Shown: piece after piece, positions 9,917-19,277 of the stretch
How the letters are laid out: the number at the start of each line of letters is the position of its first letter
Position numbering within the stretch: the stretch's first letter is position 1
Origin: Comamonas avium
Lineage (GTDB): Bacteria; Pseudomonadota; Gammaproteobacteria; Burkholderiales; Burkholderiaceae_C
DNA: 64,000 nt
NCBI RefSeq assembly: GCF_014836675.1
Contig: NZ_JACSQK010000002.1
Coordinates: forward strand, 124,001 to 188,000
Direction of reading: 5' to 3'
The notes under the pieces: model-generated
Databases searched by the model: none
Told to the model about the DNA's origin: nothing
The model's input: only the letters and a program-made list of their open reading frames with translations
Made by a program: the position numbers and the translations under genes

Positions 9917-10474
9917 TCACAAAAAAGAATAAAAGCAGCGGAATGCGATTTTGCGTTCACCCCAGTAATCGGCTGCATCGCGGAAACAATCCAGAAACTG
10001 CTCACGCATTTCTTTATCAAATTTATGGGCCAGGGGCAATTGGTCCAGCACCACGACGAAGCCCGGCTGCGGGCCAGCCTTGTGCAGCGGATCGGTCAAG
10101 CAGTCATACAGCGCATCGAAGTTTTTACCGAAATGTGCCGGAAAGTGAAACTGCACAGCAATCAGATCCAGCGCGTCTTGCTTGGTTTGCGCATGCGCCA
10201 GGTTGGCATACAGAAAGTGCTGCCCCGTCGTTTCGGCCGCTTGCTGCAGATCCGCAATACGGAACGCACGAATGGATTGCACGATGTTGCTGCGCACACC
10301 GCGCAAAAGGTTCTGGGGTTCGGGACAAGACGTAATGTCCATCTCCGTAATTCTTTCTATAGCTCGTAGCTGCCCACTCAAAATGGGGGCAGAGGGAGTA
10401 ATGGAGAGCGCGCCAGCCCACAAGTTCCCTAACGCGGTATGGGTGCGATTCCAATCCAGGTCAAGTGCGCTCAT
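9917..10474 (-). CDS. Barstar-family ribonuclease inhibitor with long N-terminal extension
   Basis: 185 residues. The C-terminal half (about 85-175) looks like barstar, with the segment FPAHFGKNFDALYDCLTD that normally forms the acidic face filling the RNase active site. Classical barstar is ~90 residues, so roughly 80 residues at the N-terminus are extra and I do not recognise them. The start at 10474 gives an ATGA overlap with the stop of the RNase gene. The product has no signal peptide and should neutralise the cognate RNase in the cytoplasm before export. A frame open further upstream exists but overlaps the RNase gene deeply and is unlikely. Confidence 0.85.
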   Translation of the reverse strand: MSALDLDWNRTHTALGNLWAGALSITPSAPILSGQLRAIERITEMDITSCPEPQNLLRGVRSNIVQSIRAFRIADLQQAAETTGQHFLYANLAHAQTKQDALDLIAVQFHFPAHFGKNFDALYDCLTDPLHKAGPQPGFVVVLDQLPLAHKFDKEMREQFLDCFRDAADYWGERKIAFRCFYSFL

Positions 10475-10881
10475 GGCGTGATCTTCCGAAAACTGTTGTA
10501 GTGGTCGCTGGTGTAGTAACAAGCCTCGGGCTGCGTTGGTGGCTGGCCACCGCACACAATGCGCCTCGCCCCTCGATCTCTGGACCACGGTGTTCTGACA
10601 GTGTATTCACGGTAGTAGCCCCGTTTTTGAACGGGCAACAGTCGCTCACGATTGCCAAACACAGTGCCATCTTTGTCGTAGGGGAATGGGCCGCCCTTGA
10701 ATATCAGCTGATAGGTAGTGCGTGCTTGGGACGGCAACTCCGCCAGAGATACCACGCTGTACTGCTCTGCATGCAGTGAGCTTCGGGCCTGCAATGCCGG
10801 CGCACAAAGCGACAGCGTTGCACCAATTGCCATAGCACCAACAGCTCGCAGCACTTGGCGGACGACCGCATCCAGCATCAC
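10471..10881 (-). CDS. Secreted guanyl-specific ribonuclease (barnase/N1-T1 family)
   Basis: 136-residue precursor. A hydrophobic N-terminal segment (about 10-30, ending ALQARS) is a signal peptide. The mature part has the microbial RNase pattern: IFKGGPFPYDKDGTVFGNRE with the catalytic Glu, KRGYYREYTVRTP with basic and Glu residues, RGARRIVCGG, and a C-terminal YYTSDHYNSFRKI with the catalytic His. This matches the barnase/binase fold. It is the first gene of a two-gene operon with its inhibitor. The role (extracellular RNA scavenging or competition) is inference. Confidence 0.88.
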   Translation of the reverse strand: MMLDAVVRQVLRAVGAMAIGATLSLCAPALQARSSLHAEQYSVVSLAELPSQARTTYQLIFKGGPFPYDKDGTVFGNRERLLPVQKRGYYREYTVRTPWSRDRGARRIVCGGQPPTQPEACYYTSDHYNSFRKITP

Positions 10882-10954
10882 GCAACACCTTTCAGGAATT
10901 CTGGTTCACCCCAGAAATTCGATCCGCAAGTGTGACGCAGCCCCCTGTAAATTG

Positions 10955-10994
10955 CAAGAAAAAAGGGCTGATTGCGATCAGCAATCAGCCCTTT
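10955..10994 (-). terminator. Terminator of maeB
   Basis: Perfect 14-bp stem, arms AAAGGGCTGATTGC and GCAATCAGCCCTTT with a 5-base loop. Read on the minus strand it is followed by a T run, right after the maeB stop. Confidence 0.88.
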
Positions 10995-11008
10995 GATGGG
11001 TTTACCGA

Positions 11009-13318
11009 TTAACGGGCAACGTTTGCATCCGCCACGGTCAGCGCCGTCATGTTCACGATACGGCGCACCGTGGTGCTGGGTGTCAGCACATGCACCGGCT
11101 GGCTTGCCCCCAGCAAGACTGGACCAATGGCGATACCACCACCAGCGGCCTGCTTGAGCAGGTTGTAGGAGATATTGGCCGCATCAATGTTGGGCAGCAC
11201 CAACAGATTGGCTGCACCGATCAGGGTGCTGTTGGGCATGAGCTTCAGGCGTGATGGGCCGTCCAGCGCGACGTCGCCGTGCATTTCGCCGTCCACTTCC
11301 AGCCAGGGTGCCTGAATGCGAAGCAGCTCCAGGGTCTGACGCATTTTGACGGCGCTGGGCTGGTTGCTGGAGCCGAAGTTGGAGTGGCTCAGCAGGGCAA
11401 CCTTGGGCTTGATGCCAAAACGCATCATTTCTTCAGCCGCCATCACGGTGATCTCGGCCAATTGATCGGCCGTGGGGTCGTAGTTCACATGGGTGTCCAC
11501 CAGGAACACCTGGCGCTCGGGCAGCATCAGCCCGTTCATGCAGGCGTAAGTGGTTGCTCCAGCACGTTTGCCAATCACCTGATCAATGTAGTTCAGGTGC
11601 AGCTGGGTGTTGTGCCACGTTCCGCAGATCAGGCCATCGACCTCACCCTTGTGCAGCAGCATGGAGCCGATCAAGGTCAGGCGGCGACGCATTTCGATCT
11701 TGGCGATCGGGGCGGTAATGCCCTTGCGCTCAGTCATGCGGTGGTAGGTCTGCCAGAAGTCGCGGTAGCGTGGATCGTCTTCCACGTTCACTACGTCATA
11801 GTCTTTGCCCTGCTCCAGGCGCAGGCCAAATTTTTCAATGCGCTGGGCAATGATGGCGGGGCGGCCAATCAAAGTGGGGCGGGCAATTCGCTCGTCCACC
11901 ACGATTTGCGCCGCGCGCAGCACGCGCTCTTCTTCGCCTTCCGAGTAAGCCACACGCTTCTTGGCGGCCTTCTTGGCAGCCATGAAGATGGGCTTCATGA
12001 CCGTGCCCGAAGCGTAGACAAACGTCTTGAGATGCTCGCGGTAAGCGTCCATGTCTTGGATGGGGCGCTGGGCCACACCGCACTCGGCAGCTGCCTTGGC
12101 CACCGCCACCGCCACAACCAGCATCAGGCGGGGGTCGAACGGTTTGGGGATCAGGTATTCAGGGCCAAAGCTCAGGTCGTGGCCCACATAGGCTGCGGCA
12201 ACTTCTTCAGATTGCTCGGCCTGTGCCAGCGCAGCAATGGCGTGCACGGCTGCAATTTCCATCTCTGTGGTGATGGTGGTGGCCCCGCAATCGAGCGCAC
12301 CACGGAAGATGTAGGGGAAACACAGGACGTTGTTGACCTGGTTGGGGTAGTCGGTACGACCCGTGGCGATGATGGCATCGTCGCGCACAGCCTTCACGTC
12401 TTCCGGCAGGATTTCCGGGTTGGGGTTGGCCAGCGCGAAGATGACGGGCTTGTCCGCCATTTTTGCAACCATGTCCTTTTTCAGCACATTGCCAGCCGAA
12501 AGCCCCAAAAAGACGTCTGCGCCTTCAATCACTTCGCTCAGCGTGCGATGGTCGGTCTTTTGCGCAAACAGTGCTTTGTCTTCGTCCATCAGCTCGGTAC
12601 GGCCTTCATGGACCACACCTGCGATGTCGGTGACAAATACGTTTTCGCGCTTCAGGCCCACTTCCAGCAGCAGGTTCAGGCAGGCCAGCGCCGCAGCACC
12701 CGCACCCGATGTCACCAGCTTGACCTGCGCAATGTCCTTGCCCGCTACCTTCAGGGCATTGACCATGGCTGCAGCCACGGTGATGGCCGTGCCGTGCTGG
12801 TCATCGTGAAAGACCGGAATGTTCATGCGCTTGCGCAGTTCGCGCTCGACGTAGAAACACTCGGGAGCCTTGATGTCTTCCAGGTTGATGGCACCAAAGG
12901 TTGGCTCCAGCGCGGCGATCACTTCCACCAGCTTTTGCGGGTCTTTTTCGTCGATTTCGATGTCAAAGACATCCACGCCGGCGAACTTCTTGAACAGTAC
13001 GCCCTTGCCTTCCATCACCGGCTTGGAAGCCAGTGCACCAATGTCACCCAGGCCCAGCACCGCCGTGCCGTTGGAGATCACGCCTACCAAGTTGCCACGG
13101 CTGGTGTACTTGAACGCAGCAGCGGGGTCTTTGACAATCTCTTCGCAAGGAGCCGCCACGCCGGGCGAGTAAGCCAGCGCCAAGTCGTGCTGATTGGCCA
13201 TGGGCTTGGTGGCTGCAATGGTGATCTTGCCTGGCTTGGGAAACTCGTGGTACTCCAGTGCAGACTGACGCAGCAGCGCACGTTTATCAGGCAAAGCAGG
13301 GGTGTTGTTCTCGGACAT
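11009..13318 (-). CDS. maeB: NADP-dependent malic enzyme MaeB (malic enzyme-phosphotransacetylase fusion)
   Basis: 769 residues. Oxidatively decarboxylates malate to pyruvate, linking the TCA cycle to NADPH supply. The N-terminal malic domain has [10 protein letters not shown] near residue 55. The NAD(P)-binding domain has the [11 protein letters not shown] loop. The C-terminal ~330 residues are the phosphotransacetylase-like domain typical of MaeB, thought to bind acetyl-CoA as an allosteric site rather than catalyse. I chose ATG 13318 ([10 protein letters not shown]), which starts just before the conserved [11 protein letters not shown] segment; the open frame continues further upstream without family similarity. 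Confidence 0.94.
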   Translation of the reverse strand: MSENNTPALPDKRALLRQSALEYHEFPKPGKITIAATKPMANQHDLALAYSPGVAAPCEEIVKDPAAAFKYTSRGNLVGVISNGTAVLGLGDIGALASKPVMEGKGVLFKKFAGVDVFDIEIDEKDPQKLVEVIAALEPTFGAINLEDIKAPECFYVERELRKRMNIPVFHDDQHGTAITVAAAMVNALKVAGKDIAQVKLVTSGAGAAALACLNLLLEVGLKRENVFVTDIAGVVHEGRTELMDEDKALFAQKTDHRTLSEVIEGADVFLGLSAGNVLKKDMVAKMADKPVIFALANPNPEILPEDVKAVRDDAIIATGRTDYPNQVNNVLCFPYIFRGALDCGATTITTEMEIAAVHAIAALAQAEQSEEVAAAYVGHDLSFGPEYLIPKPFDPRLMLVVAVAVAKAAAECGVAQRPIQDMDAYREHLKTFVYASGTVMKPIFMAAKKAAKKRVAYSEGEEERVLRAAQIVVDERIARPTLIGRPAIIAQRIEKFGLRLEQGKDYDVVNVEDDPRYRDFWQTYHRMTERKGITAPIAKIEMRRRLTLIGSMLLHKGEVDGLICGTWHNTQLHLNYIDQVIGKRAGATTYACMNGLMLPERQVFLVDTHVNYDPTADQLAEITVMAAEEMMRFGIKPKVALLSHSNFGSSNQPSAVKMRQTLELLRIQAPWLEVDGEMHGDVALDGPSRLKLMPNSTLIGAANLLVLPNIDAANISYNLLKQAAGGGIAIGPVLLGASQPVHVLTPSTTVRRIVNMTALTVADANVAR

Positions 13319-13593
13319 GTCGTCTCGTCTCCCAGGACGCAAAAGGTTGCGATTGCACCCTGCTATTGTTTTAGGACGGTGCAATCTCAGAAAGTCAGAA
13401 ATCCATTGTAGGGGCTGACTCTCCAATACGGGCGGGTGTTCTGGTGCTGGCTAGGGTCAAACACTTGCAACCGCATAGTGCCCAATCCTGGCCCCAGCCA
13501 TTCAGAAAAAAGACGGCACGTTGCCATGTCCGCCAAGTTTTAGCCGCTATGCTCTGCGCCATTAACCCTACTAAACACTGATTAGGATTTCTA

Positions 13594-14595
13594 ATGAAGC
13601 AGCTGGCGAATTCTTCTGTCTCCATCTGGCGTGCCGCTCTGGGCACAATGGCCCTGGCCGCAGCCACCATGGCGGGCACAGCACACGCAGCGGACAACTA
13701 CCCCAGCAAACCCATCACGCTGGTGATTCCGTATTCGGCAGGTGGATCGACCGACATTCTGGGTCGCTTGCTGGCGCAAAAGCTGGGCGAGAGCATGAAT
13801 GCCAGCGTGATTGTGGAGAACAAGCCTGGCGCCAATGGCACCATTGGCGTGGATCGCGTGGCCAAGGCTGCACCCGACGGGTACACCATTGTGCTGGGTG
13901 ACGTCGGCGGCCTGGCAATCTCGCCCAGCCTCTACCCCAAGCTGCCCTACCAGCCCATGAAGGATCTGGTCCCGGTGAGCCTGGTGGGCCGCAGCCCGCT
14001 GGTGCTGACAGTGGGTAACAACAGCCCGCTGAAATCGCTGAACGAGCTGACCGCAGCGGCCAAGGCCGAGCCCTCCAAGCTCAACTACCCCTCATCTGGC
14101 ACCGGCGGCCCCAACCACATGGGCGGCGAGCTGTATGCCATGCAGGCCAATGTGAAGGTCACGCACGTGCCTTACAAAGGCAGCGCACCCTCGGTGGTGT
14201 CGCTGGTGGCGGGTGAAACCGACTTTGGTTTCCTGACCGCAGTCACGATCAACGCCCAGCTCAAAGCCGGCAATCTGCGCGCACTGGCGGTGGCCCACGA
14301 CAGCCGCCTGCCCGCCATGCCCGATGTACCCACCATGAATGAAGCAGGCCTGAAAGGCTTCATGGCCGACGCCTGGTTCATGGCCGCAGTGCCCGCTGGC
14401 ACACCGCAGCCCATCGTGGATCGCCTGTACAGAGAAATCGCCAAAATCTTGCCGCAGGAAGACGTCAAGGCCAAGCTCGATTCCGTAGGCGTGCTGCCTG
14501 CGGGCCTGAGCCCCAAGGCATCCACCACGTTTTTGCGCAATGAAATCGCCAAGTGGAACGAAGTGGTCAAGACCGCGAAAATTACGCTGGACTGA
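13594..14595 (+). CDS. Bug/TctC-family periplasmic substrate-binding protein
   Basis: 333-residue extracytoplasmic receptor of the Bug family, with a signal peptide ending AHAAD near residue 32. Conserved family segments: YPSKPITLVIPYSAGG, VIVENKPGANG, AAPDGYTI, and the THVPYKGSAPSV substrate-lid segment. No TctA/TctB membrane partners lie nearby, which is usual for the expanded Bug families of Comamonadaceae and Bordetella. The ligand (often a carboxylate) cannot be deduced. A strong terminator follows, so it is monocistronic. Confidence 0.92.
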   Translation: MKQLANSSVSIWRAALGTMALAAATMAGTAHAADNYPSKPITLVIPYSAGGSTDILGRLLAQKLGESMNASVIVENKPGANGTIGVDRVAKAAPDGYTIVLGDVGGLAISPSLYPKLPYQPMKDLVPVSLVGRSPLVLTVGNNSPLKSLNELTAAAKAEPSKLNYPSSGTGGPNHMGGELYAMQANVKVTHVPYKGSAPSVVSLVAGETDFGFLTAVTINAQLKAGNLRALAVAHDSRLPAMPDVPTMNEAGLKGFMADAWFMAAVPAGTPQPIVDRLYREIAKILPQEDVKAKLDSVGVLPAGLSPKASTTFLRNEIAKWNEVVKTAKITLD

Positions 14596-14609
14596 GCACT
14601 GCTCGCTGC

Positions 14610-14650
14610 ATAAAAAATCCCCTGCAATTCAGATTGCAGGGGATTTTTTT
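14610..14650 (+). terminator. Terminator after the first Bug receptor gene
   Basis: Stem of AATCCCCTGCAAT and ATTGCAGGGGATT followed by a T run, about 20 bases after the stop codon. Confidence 0.9.
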
Positions 14651-14742
14651 ATGAGCATCGATCGCTTATCACATTGCACTTTCAAATACATTTGATTTTA
14701 AAAACACCAGTACATAAGCGATACCAGCTCCTTTTTTAGATG
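14651..14742. repeat. Dispersed palindromic intergenic element, copy B
   Basis: Left arm GAGCATCGATCGCTTAT and right arm TAAGCGATACCAGCTC, with a TTTCAAATACA centre. Same family as the elements at 3.9, 21.4, 33.1 and 46.0 kb. Together with the terminator it fills most of the 245-base gap before the DUF2061 gene. Confidence 0.7.
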
Positions 14743-14840
14743 TGGCACTGACCCATGCTGGCCAGTCGCTGCAACAGCCAGTGCTCAAATATCTTCCATC
14801 CAGAAGTGGACATATACCGCTCCTTAGTGTGTTGGCAGGC

Positions 14841-15311
14841 TCAGGCCGTGTGCTGCATCGCAGTAGACGGTGCACAGCACGCTGCATGCACCAGGCCTTG
14901 TGTCTTTTTTTCCCAGATTTTCTCGTGCAGAAAAAAGAACAGCATCTGCACCGTCGGCTCCAGCAAGCTGAGCGTCAGCGCGGCCACCGCATCTGCAGTC
15001 ACGGCATAGGCCACTCCAGCGGCAACCACCAGGTGCACTGCGTAATAGCTGGCCGTTTTCACCAGCGTGCGAAAGCGCTGCAAAGGCGCATGCGCCCAGG
15101 CTTTATCGTGCAAAAAATACACCACTGCCTGCACGCTGGGCTCCAGCAGGCTGAGTGTGAGTGCCACCCACCAGTTGCCAGTCACCGCATAGGCCACCGC
15201 AGCAGCGACCCCAATGTGGACCACGTAATAACTGGCCGTTTTGAGCAAGGCGGTTTCGTTTTTTTGCAGCAGGTGCAAGAGGTGGGTCATGACATTGTTT
15301 TTCGACAGCAT
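14841..15311 (-). CDS. DUF2061 membrane protein with two tandem copies of the domain
   Basis: 156 residues made of two ~62-residue repeats. Copy 1 (about 20-80) and copy 2 (about 85-145) share TASYY-VH, VAAxVAYAVT, ALTLSLLEP and FLH. Each copy has two hydrophobic helices, so about four membrane spans in total. Most DUF2061 proteins have one copy; the internal duplication is clear. The function of the family is unknown. A short Cys-containing tail (AACCAPST) ends the protein. It faces the kinase gene divergently. Confidence 0.82.
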   Translation of the reverse strand: MLSKNNVMTHLLHLLQKNETALLKTASYYVVHIGVAAAVAYAVTGNWWVALTLSLLEPSVQAVVYFLHDKAWAHAPLQRFRTLVKTASYYAVHLVVAAGVAYAVTADAVAALTLSLLEPTVQMLFFFLHEKIWEKKTQGLVHAACCAPSTAMQHTA

Positions 15312-15506
15312 TCACAAATGATAATTATTCGTGATTGAGATGTGAATTTGAGAGTTTCAATCTCCATCATCTGCTTTGCCTATGCCGCATGCCTGTGCAA
15401 CGTTGCGACAAATCAGTGAATGCCCTTGTTTTCTTTGTAAGTTAACTCCTACAGAGAAGAAAAAACGAGGCAATATCCTGCATCTTTCTGCCCTGTCTGC
15501 CCCTGT

Positions 15507-18500
15507 ATGTGGATCCGTTTCCTCACTGACGATACTGCCTACGTGCCCATGCAATGGGCATGGATGGACCCACCACTCGTTGCGCTCTCCATCGCGGTAG
15601 CCATCATGACCGCCATGCTGACCCTGCACCTTGCAGGTTTGGCACAACAGGCGACAAAAAGATGGGCAGGCCAGCTCCTGAAGACCGCCGGTGCCCTCAT
15701 GCTGGGCGGCGGCGTATGGGCCATGCACTTCATCGGCATGCTGGCTTTCACGCCATGCGCCACCAGTGATTTCTCCACGATGCACCGCGCCCTGTCTGCG
15801 CTTCCCAGCCTGGCGGCTGCGTGGCTGCTTGTGCACACCCTGCAACGCAAAAACCCGCCATGGAGCACGGTGCTCCTGAGTGGCGTAGCGCTGGGTCTGG
15901 GGGTAGCGGCCATGCACTTTTGGGGCATGGCTTCGTCTGAAGCTTCGTATTCGATGTACTACGCCCCCTTAGGTCTGGCGCTGGCACTGGCGCTGGGCAC
16001 CGCCATTGCCGTGTTCTCCGTGGTGGTGTATCGCCGCATGCAAGACATCGGTGCCCAGCCACTGCACATCACCCTGCTCAGTGGGGCCGTGCTAGGGCTG
16101 GCCACGGCCAGCCTGCACTACATCGCCATGGATGCCATCTACCTGCCGGTGGGCCCTGACCCTTTGGGCACCGTGCCGCTGGATGGCCCCTGGACGCTGC
16201 TTACCACCACCGCTGCCATTGGCTTGCTGATTGGCTTGCTGATTCTGATCGGCCATATCGCCCTGCGCTGGAGCCAGATGTTTGCGCAGATTCAGCGCAG
16301 TGAAGCACGCCTGCAGGCTGTGGTCGATACTGCGGTGGACGGCATCGTCATGATTGAGGGCGATGGCCGCATCTGCGCTTTCAACCCCGCAGCGCAGCGC
16401 CTGCTGGGATGGCGGGCAGAGGAGGTCATTGGCCGCAATGTCAGCACCTTGATGCCTGCGCCCCACCAGCAGGCGCACGATGGCTACTTGCAGCGCCACC
16501 TGGCAACTGGTCACACCAGCATCATCGGTTCAGGCCGCGAAGTACACGCCTTGCACAAAAATGGCGATCTGATTGATGTGCGGCTGGCTGTAGGCCGCGC
16601 CACCATGGCCGACCAACCCCTGTTTGTGGGCTTTCTGACGGACATGCGCCAACGAAAGACCATGGAAAAGTCGCTGCGCCAAAGCGAAGAACAACTGCGC
16701 ACACTGATCAGCAACATTCCGGGTGTCACTTTTCGTCGCGCCCCCCACACGTCATGGACCCCCCTGTTCCTGAGTACCCCGGTGGAGGCCCTGACGGGCT
16801 GGCCAGCCGAAGCCCTGATGGCCCAGGCCCAGCGCATGGAGCAGTTGCTTGTGCAGGCAGACATTGCCGGCCTGCACCGCACGGTCAGTGAAGCGCTGGA
16901 ATCCGGCGTGGCCTACTCCCACGAATACAGGCTGCGCCACCGCGACGGCAGTCTGCGCTGGGTGACCGAAAGCGGTCGCTGTGTCTATGACGACCAGGGC
17001 CAGGCGCGCTGGATTGACGGGGTACTGATCGACCACACCGAGACCAAGGCGCGCAACGCAGAGTTCGAAGGCACGGTCGCCGCCATCAACCGGGCCGTGG
17101 CCGTCATTGACTACAGCCTGGATGGCTACGTCCTGACCGCCAACCCCAACTTTCTCCAACTCTTTGGCTACACGCTCGATGATGTACAGGGCGAGCACTT
17201 CAGCATGTTCTGTGTCGACTCGCCGCAGGTGCAGGCGCAAGACGCGGACATCTGGCTGGCCCTGCAGCGTGGCGAACATGTCAGCTTAGAGTGCCAGGCA
17301 CGCAGCAAGGACGGCAGCTTGCTGTGGGTACAGACGACATTCAGCCCCTTGCTGGATGCCAGTGGCAAGCCGCTGCGCATCACCCAGTTGCTCACAGACA
17401 TCACCGCCAGCCGCACGCTGGCCCAGGAGCTGCTGCAAGCCAAGGAAAAAGCCGAGGCAGCCGCCGCCGCCCGCAGCACCTTTTTGGCCAATATGAGCCA
17501 CGAAATTCGCACCCCCATGAATGCCATCATCGGGTTCTCGGAAGCCTTGCTGGACACCCCCCTGCGCCCCACCCAAGAGCGCTATGTGGAGACGGTGTAC
17601 CGCTCTGCTCGCTCCATGCTGCGCCTGCTCAACGACATTCTGGATACCGCCAAGCTGGACAAGGGCGCCGTGCAGATAGAGCTCGATGATTTCTCTGTCG
17701 CCGACATGTGCAACCTGGTGGTGGGTGCCCAGCGCATTGAGGCCGAAAAGAAAGGCTTGCAGCTGCAGCTGGACATTCGCTCTGACGTGCCCCGCTATCT
17801 GCGTGGCGATGCCCTGCGGATTCAGCAGATCGTGACCAACCTGATGGGTAATGCCGTCAAGTTCACCGAGCACGGCCATGTGCGCCTGGATGTGGCTTAC
17901 GACCAAGGATTGCTGCACCTGCACATTCAGGACACGGGCATTGGCATTGCACAAGACAAGCTGGAGCACATTTTTGCCCCTTTCGCGCAAGCCGACGCCT
18001 CCACCACCCGCCGCTATGGCGGCACCGGGCTGGGCACCACCATCTCCCGCCAGCTGGCCCAATTGATGGGAGGCGACATCGGCATACACAGCCGCGTGGG
18101 TGAAGGCACGCAATTTCATGTCCGCCTGCCGTTGCTAGTCGGGGAAGCGCCCCAAAGCATGGTGCCCGCCAGCATTGCGCCATTGCCTGCGCTGCACATT
18201 CTGTGTGTGGACGATGTGCCGCAAAACCTGGAGTTGCTGCAGGTGGTCATGCGCCGCTACGGTCACACGGTGGACCTTGCGCACAACGGCCTGCAAGCCG
18301 TACAGCTGCGCCAGACGCAAGTGTTTGACCTCATCTTGATGGACTTGCAGATGCCCCACATGGATGGGCTGGAAGCTTCACGCACCATCCGCACCTGGGA
18401 AACTGCACACGCGCACACCGCCATCCCCATCATTGCGCTGTCTGCCAGCGTTTTGGAGCAAGACCGCCGCGCCTCCGATGAAGCGGGCATGAATGGCTTT

Positions 18501-19277
18501 GCGGCCAAGCCGCTGGAGCCGCACAAACTCATGCAGGAAATTGCGCGTGTGCTGCACGCCCGCACAGACCCGCGCAGCGACACAGCCACCACAGCCCAGG
18601 CGCCTGTGCACACGCACCACCCCATGGATGGCACGGTGGCAGACTGGCGCAGCGGACTGCAACTGTGGGGCGGCCCCGGCCCCTTGCGCGCAGCATGGGC
18701 ACGCTTCATGGCAGAGCAGCAAAACCGTGTGCCAGAGCTGCACAGCCTCTCGCAGGATGGCGACTGGACAACGGTTGCCGCCATCATTCACCGCATGCGC
18801 GGCGCTTCTGGCAATCTGGCATTGCTGCAGTTGCACGCCGTGCTCGAGCAGATGGAACACGACAGCCGCAACAGCGACACGGCGGCTTTCGAAAAACAGC
18901 TGCCCAATCTGGTTGCCGCACTGGCGCATGTGGAAGCCTTGCTGCGCGCCACAGAGCCCGCTGCTTCAGCACACAGCAGCGCTGCGCCTGCTTGCCTGAC
19001 GGCCCTTTCGGCCCTTTCGGCCCTTTCGGCCCCTGCCCGCGCGCAAATGGGTGAGGCACTTGAGCGCATCGCCTGTGCCTTGCAGGCCGGCGAAATCGAT
19101 GGCCAGGCGCTGCAGCATTTATGCCTGCTGCTGCCCAGTGCAGACACCGCAGCGCTGCAAGCTGCGTTAGATATTTTTGATCTGGACCATGCCTTGCACT
19201 GTGTGCGTGCACTGGCGCAATCGCTGCCCCCCACACCCCACCACCTCAGGAACACGGCCGATGCTGCCCAGCCATGA
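15507..19277 (+). CDS. Hybrid sensor histidine kinase: MHYT - PAS x3 - HisKA - HATPase - REC - Hpt
   Basis: 1256 residues. An N-terminal seven-helix MHYT region has three copies of the MHxxGM-like motif near residues 73, 136 and 203. That domain was proposed to sense diatomic gases through bound metal. Three PAS domains follow (about 265-385, 395-515, 525-640). The kinase core has phospho-His 665 in SHEIRTPMNA, an ATPase domain (about 770-880: NAVKFTEHG, GTGLGTTIS), a receiver (acceptor Asp about 946) and an Hpt domain with HRMRG (His 1095). A GGCCCTTTC tandem repeat encodes an LSALSALSA linker near 1170. The stop overlaps the next gene by 17 bases, pointing to a phosphorelay with the HD-GYP regulator. 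Confidence 0.92.
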   Translation: MWIRFLTDDTAYVPMQWAWMDPPLVALSIAVAIMTAMLTLHLAGLAQQATKRWAGQLLKTAGALMLGGGVWAMHFIGMLAFTPCATSDFSTMHRALSALPSLAAAWLLVHTLQRKNPPWSTVLLSGVALGLGVAAMHFWGMASSEASYSMYYAPLGLALALALGTAIAVFSVVVYRRMQDIGAQPLHITLLSGAVLGLATASLHYIAMDAIYLPVGPDPLGTVPLDGPWTLLTTTAAIGLLIGLLILIGHIALRWSQMFAQIQRSEARLQAVVDTAVDGIVMIEGDGRICAFNPAAQRLLGWRAEEVIGRNVSTLMPAPHQQAHDGYLQRHLATGHTSIIGSGREVHALHKNGDLIDVRLAVGRATMADQPLFVGFLTDMRQRKTMEKSLRQSEEQLRTLISNIPGVTFRRAPHTSWTPLFLSTPVEALTGWPAEALMAQAQRMEQLLVQADIAGLHRTVSEALESGVAYSHEYRLRHRDGSLRWVTESGRCVYDDQGQARWIDGVLIDHTETKARNAEFEGTVAAINRAVAVIDYSLDGYVLTANPNFLQLFGYTLDDVQGEHFSMFCVDSPQVQAQDADIWLALQRGEHVSLECQARSKDGSLLWVQTTFSPLLDASGKPLRITQLLTDITASRTLAQELLQAKEKAEAAAAARSTFLANMSHEIRTPMNAIIGFSEALLDTPLRPTQERYVETVYRSARSMLRLLNDILDTAKLDKGAVQIELDDFSVADMCNLVVGAQRIEAEKKGLQLQLDIRSDVPRYLRGDALRIQQIVTNLMGNAVKFTEHGHVRLDVAYDQGLLHLHIQDTGIGIAQDKLEHIFAPFAQADASTTRRYGGTGLGTTISRQLAQLMGGDIGIHSRVGEGTQFHVRLPLLVGEAPQSMVPASIAPLPALHILCVDDVPQNLELLQVVMRRYGHTVDLAHNGLQAVQLRQTQVFDLILMDLQMPHMDGLEASRTIRTWETAHAHTAIPIIALSASVLEQDRRASDEAGMNGFAAKPLEPHKLMQEIARVLHARTDPRSDTATTAQAPVHTHHPMDGTVADWRSGLQLWGGPGPLRAAWARFMAEQQNRVPELHSLSQDGDWTTVAAIIHRMRGASGNLALLQLHAVLEQMEHDSRNSDTAAFEKQLPNLVAALAHVEALLRATEPAASAHSSAAPACLTALSALSALSAPARAQMGEALERIACALQAGEIDGQALQHLCLLLPSADTAALQAALDIFDLDHALHCVRALAQSLPPTPHHLRNTADAAQP
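18999..19034 (+). repeat. 9-bp tandem repeat inside the hybrid kinase gene
   Basis: Three perfect and one partial copy of GGCCCTTTC, in frame, encoding repeated Leu-Ser-Ala. Copy-number change by slippage would alter only linker length because the unit is a multiple of three. Confidence 0.8.

Noticed and set aside
9716-10369. Plus-strand frame over the end of rsmA and the barstar-like gene
   Set aside because: It crosses a strong terminator and overlaps two supported genes; no family match.
11279-13411. 710-codon open frame on the plus strand opposite maeB
   Set aside because: It is antisense to a clearly recognised malic enzyme and its His/Gln/Val-rich translation has no family features; a typical shadow in GC-rich DNA.
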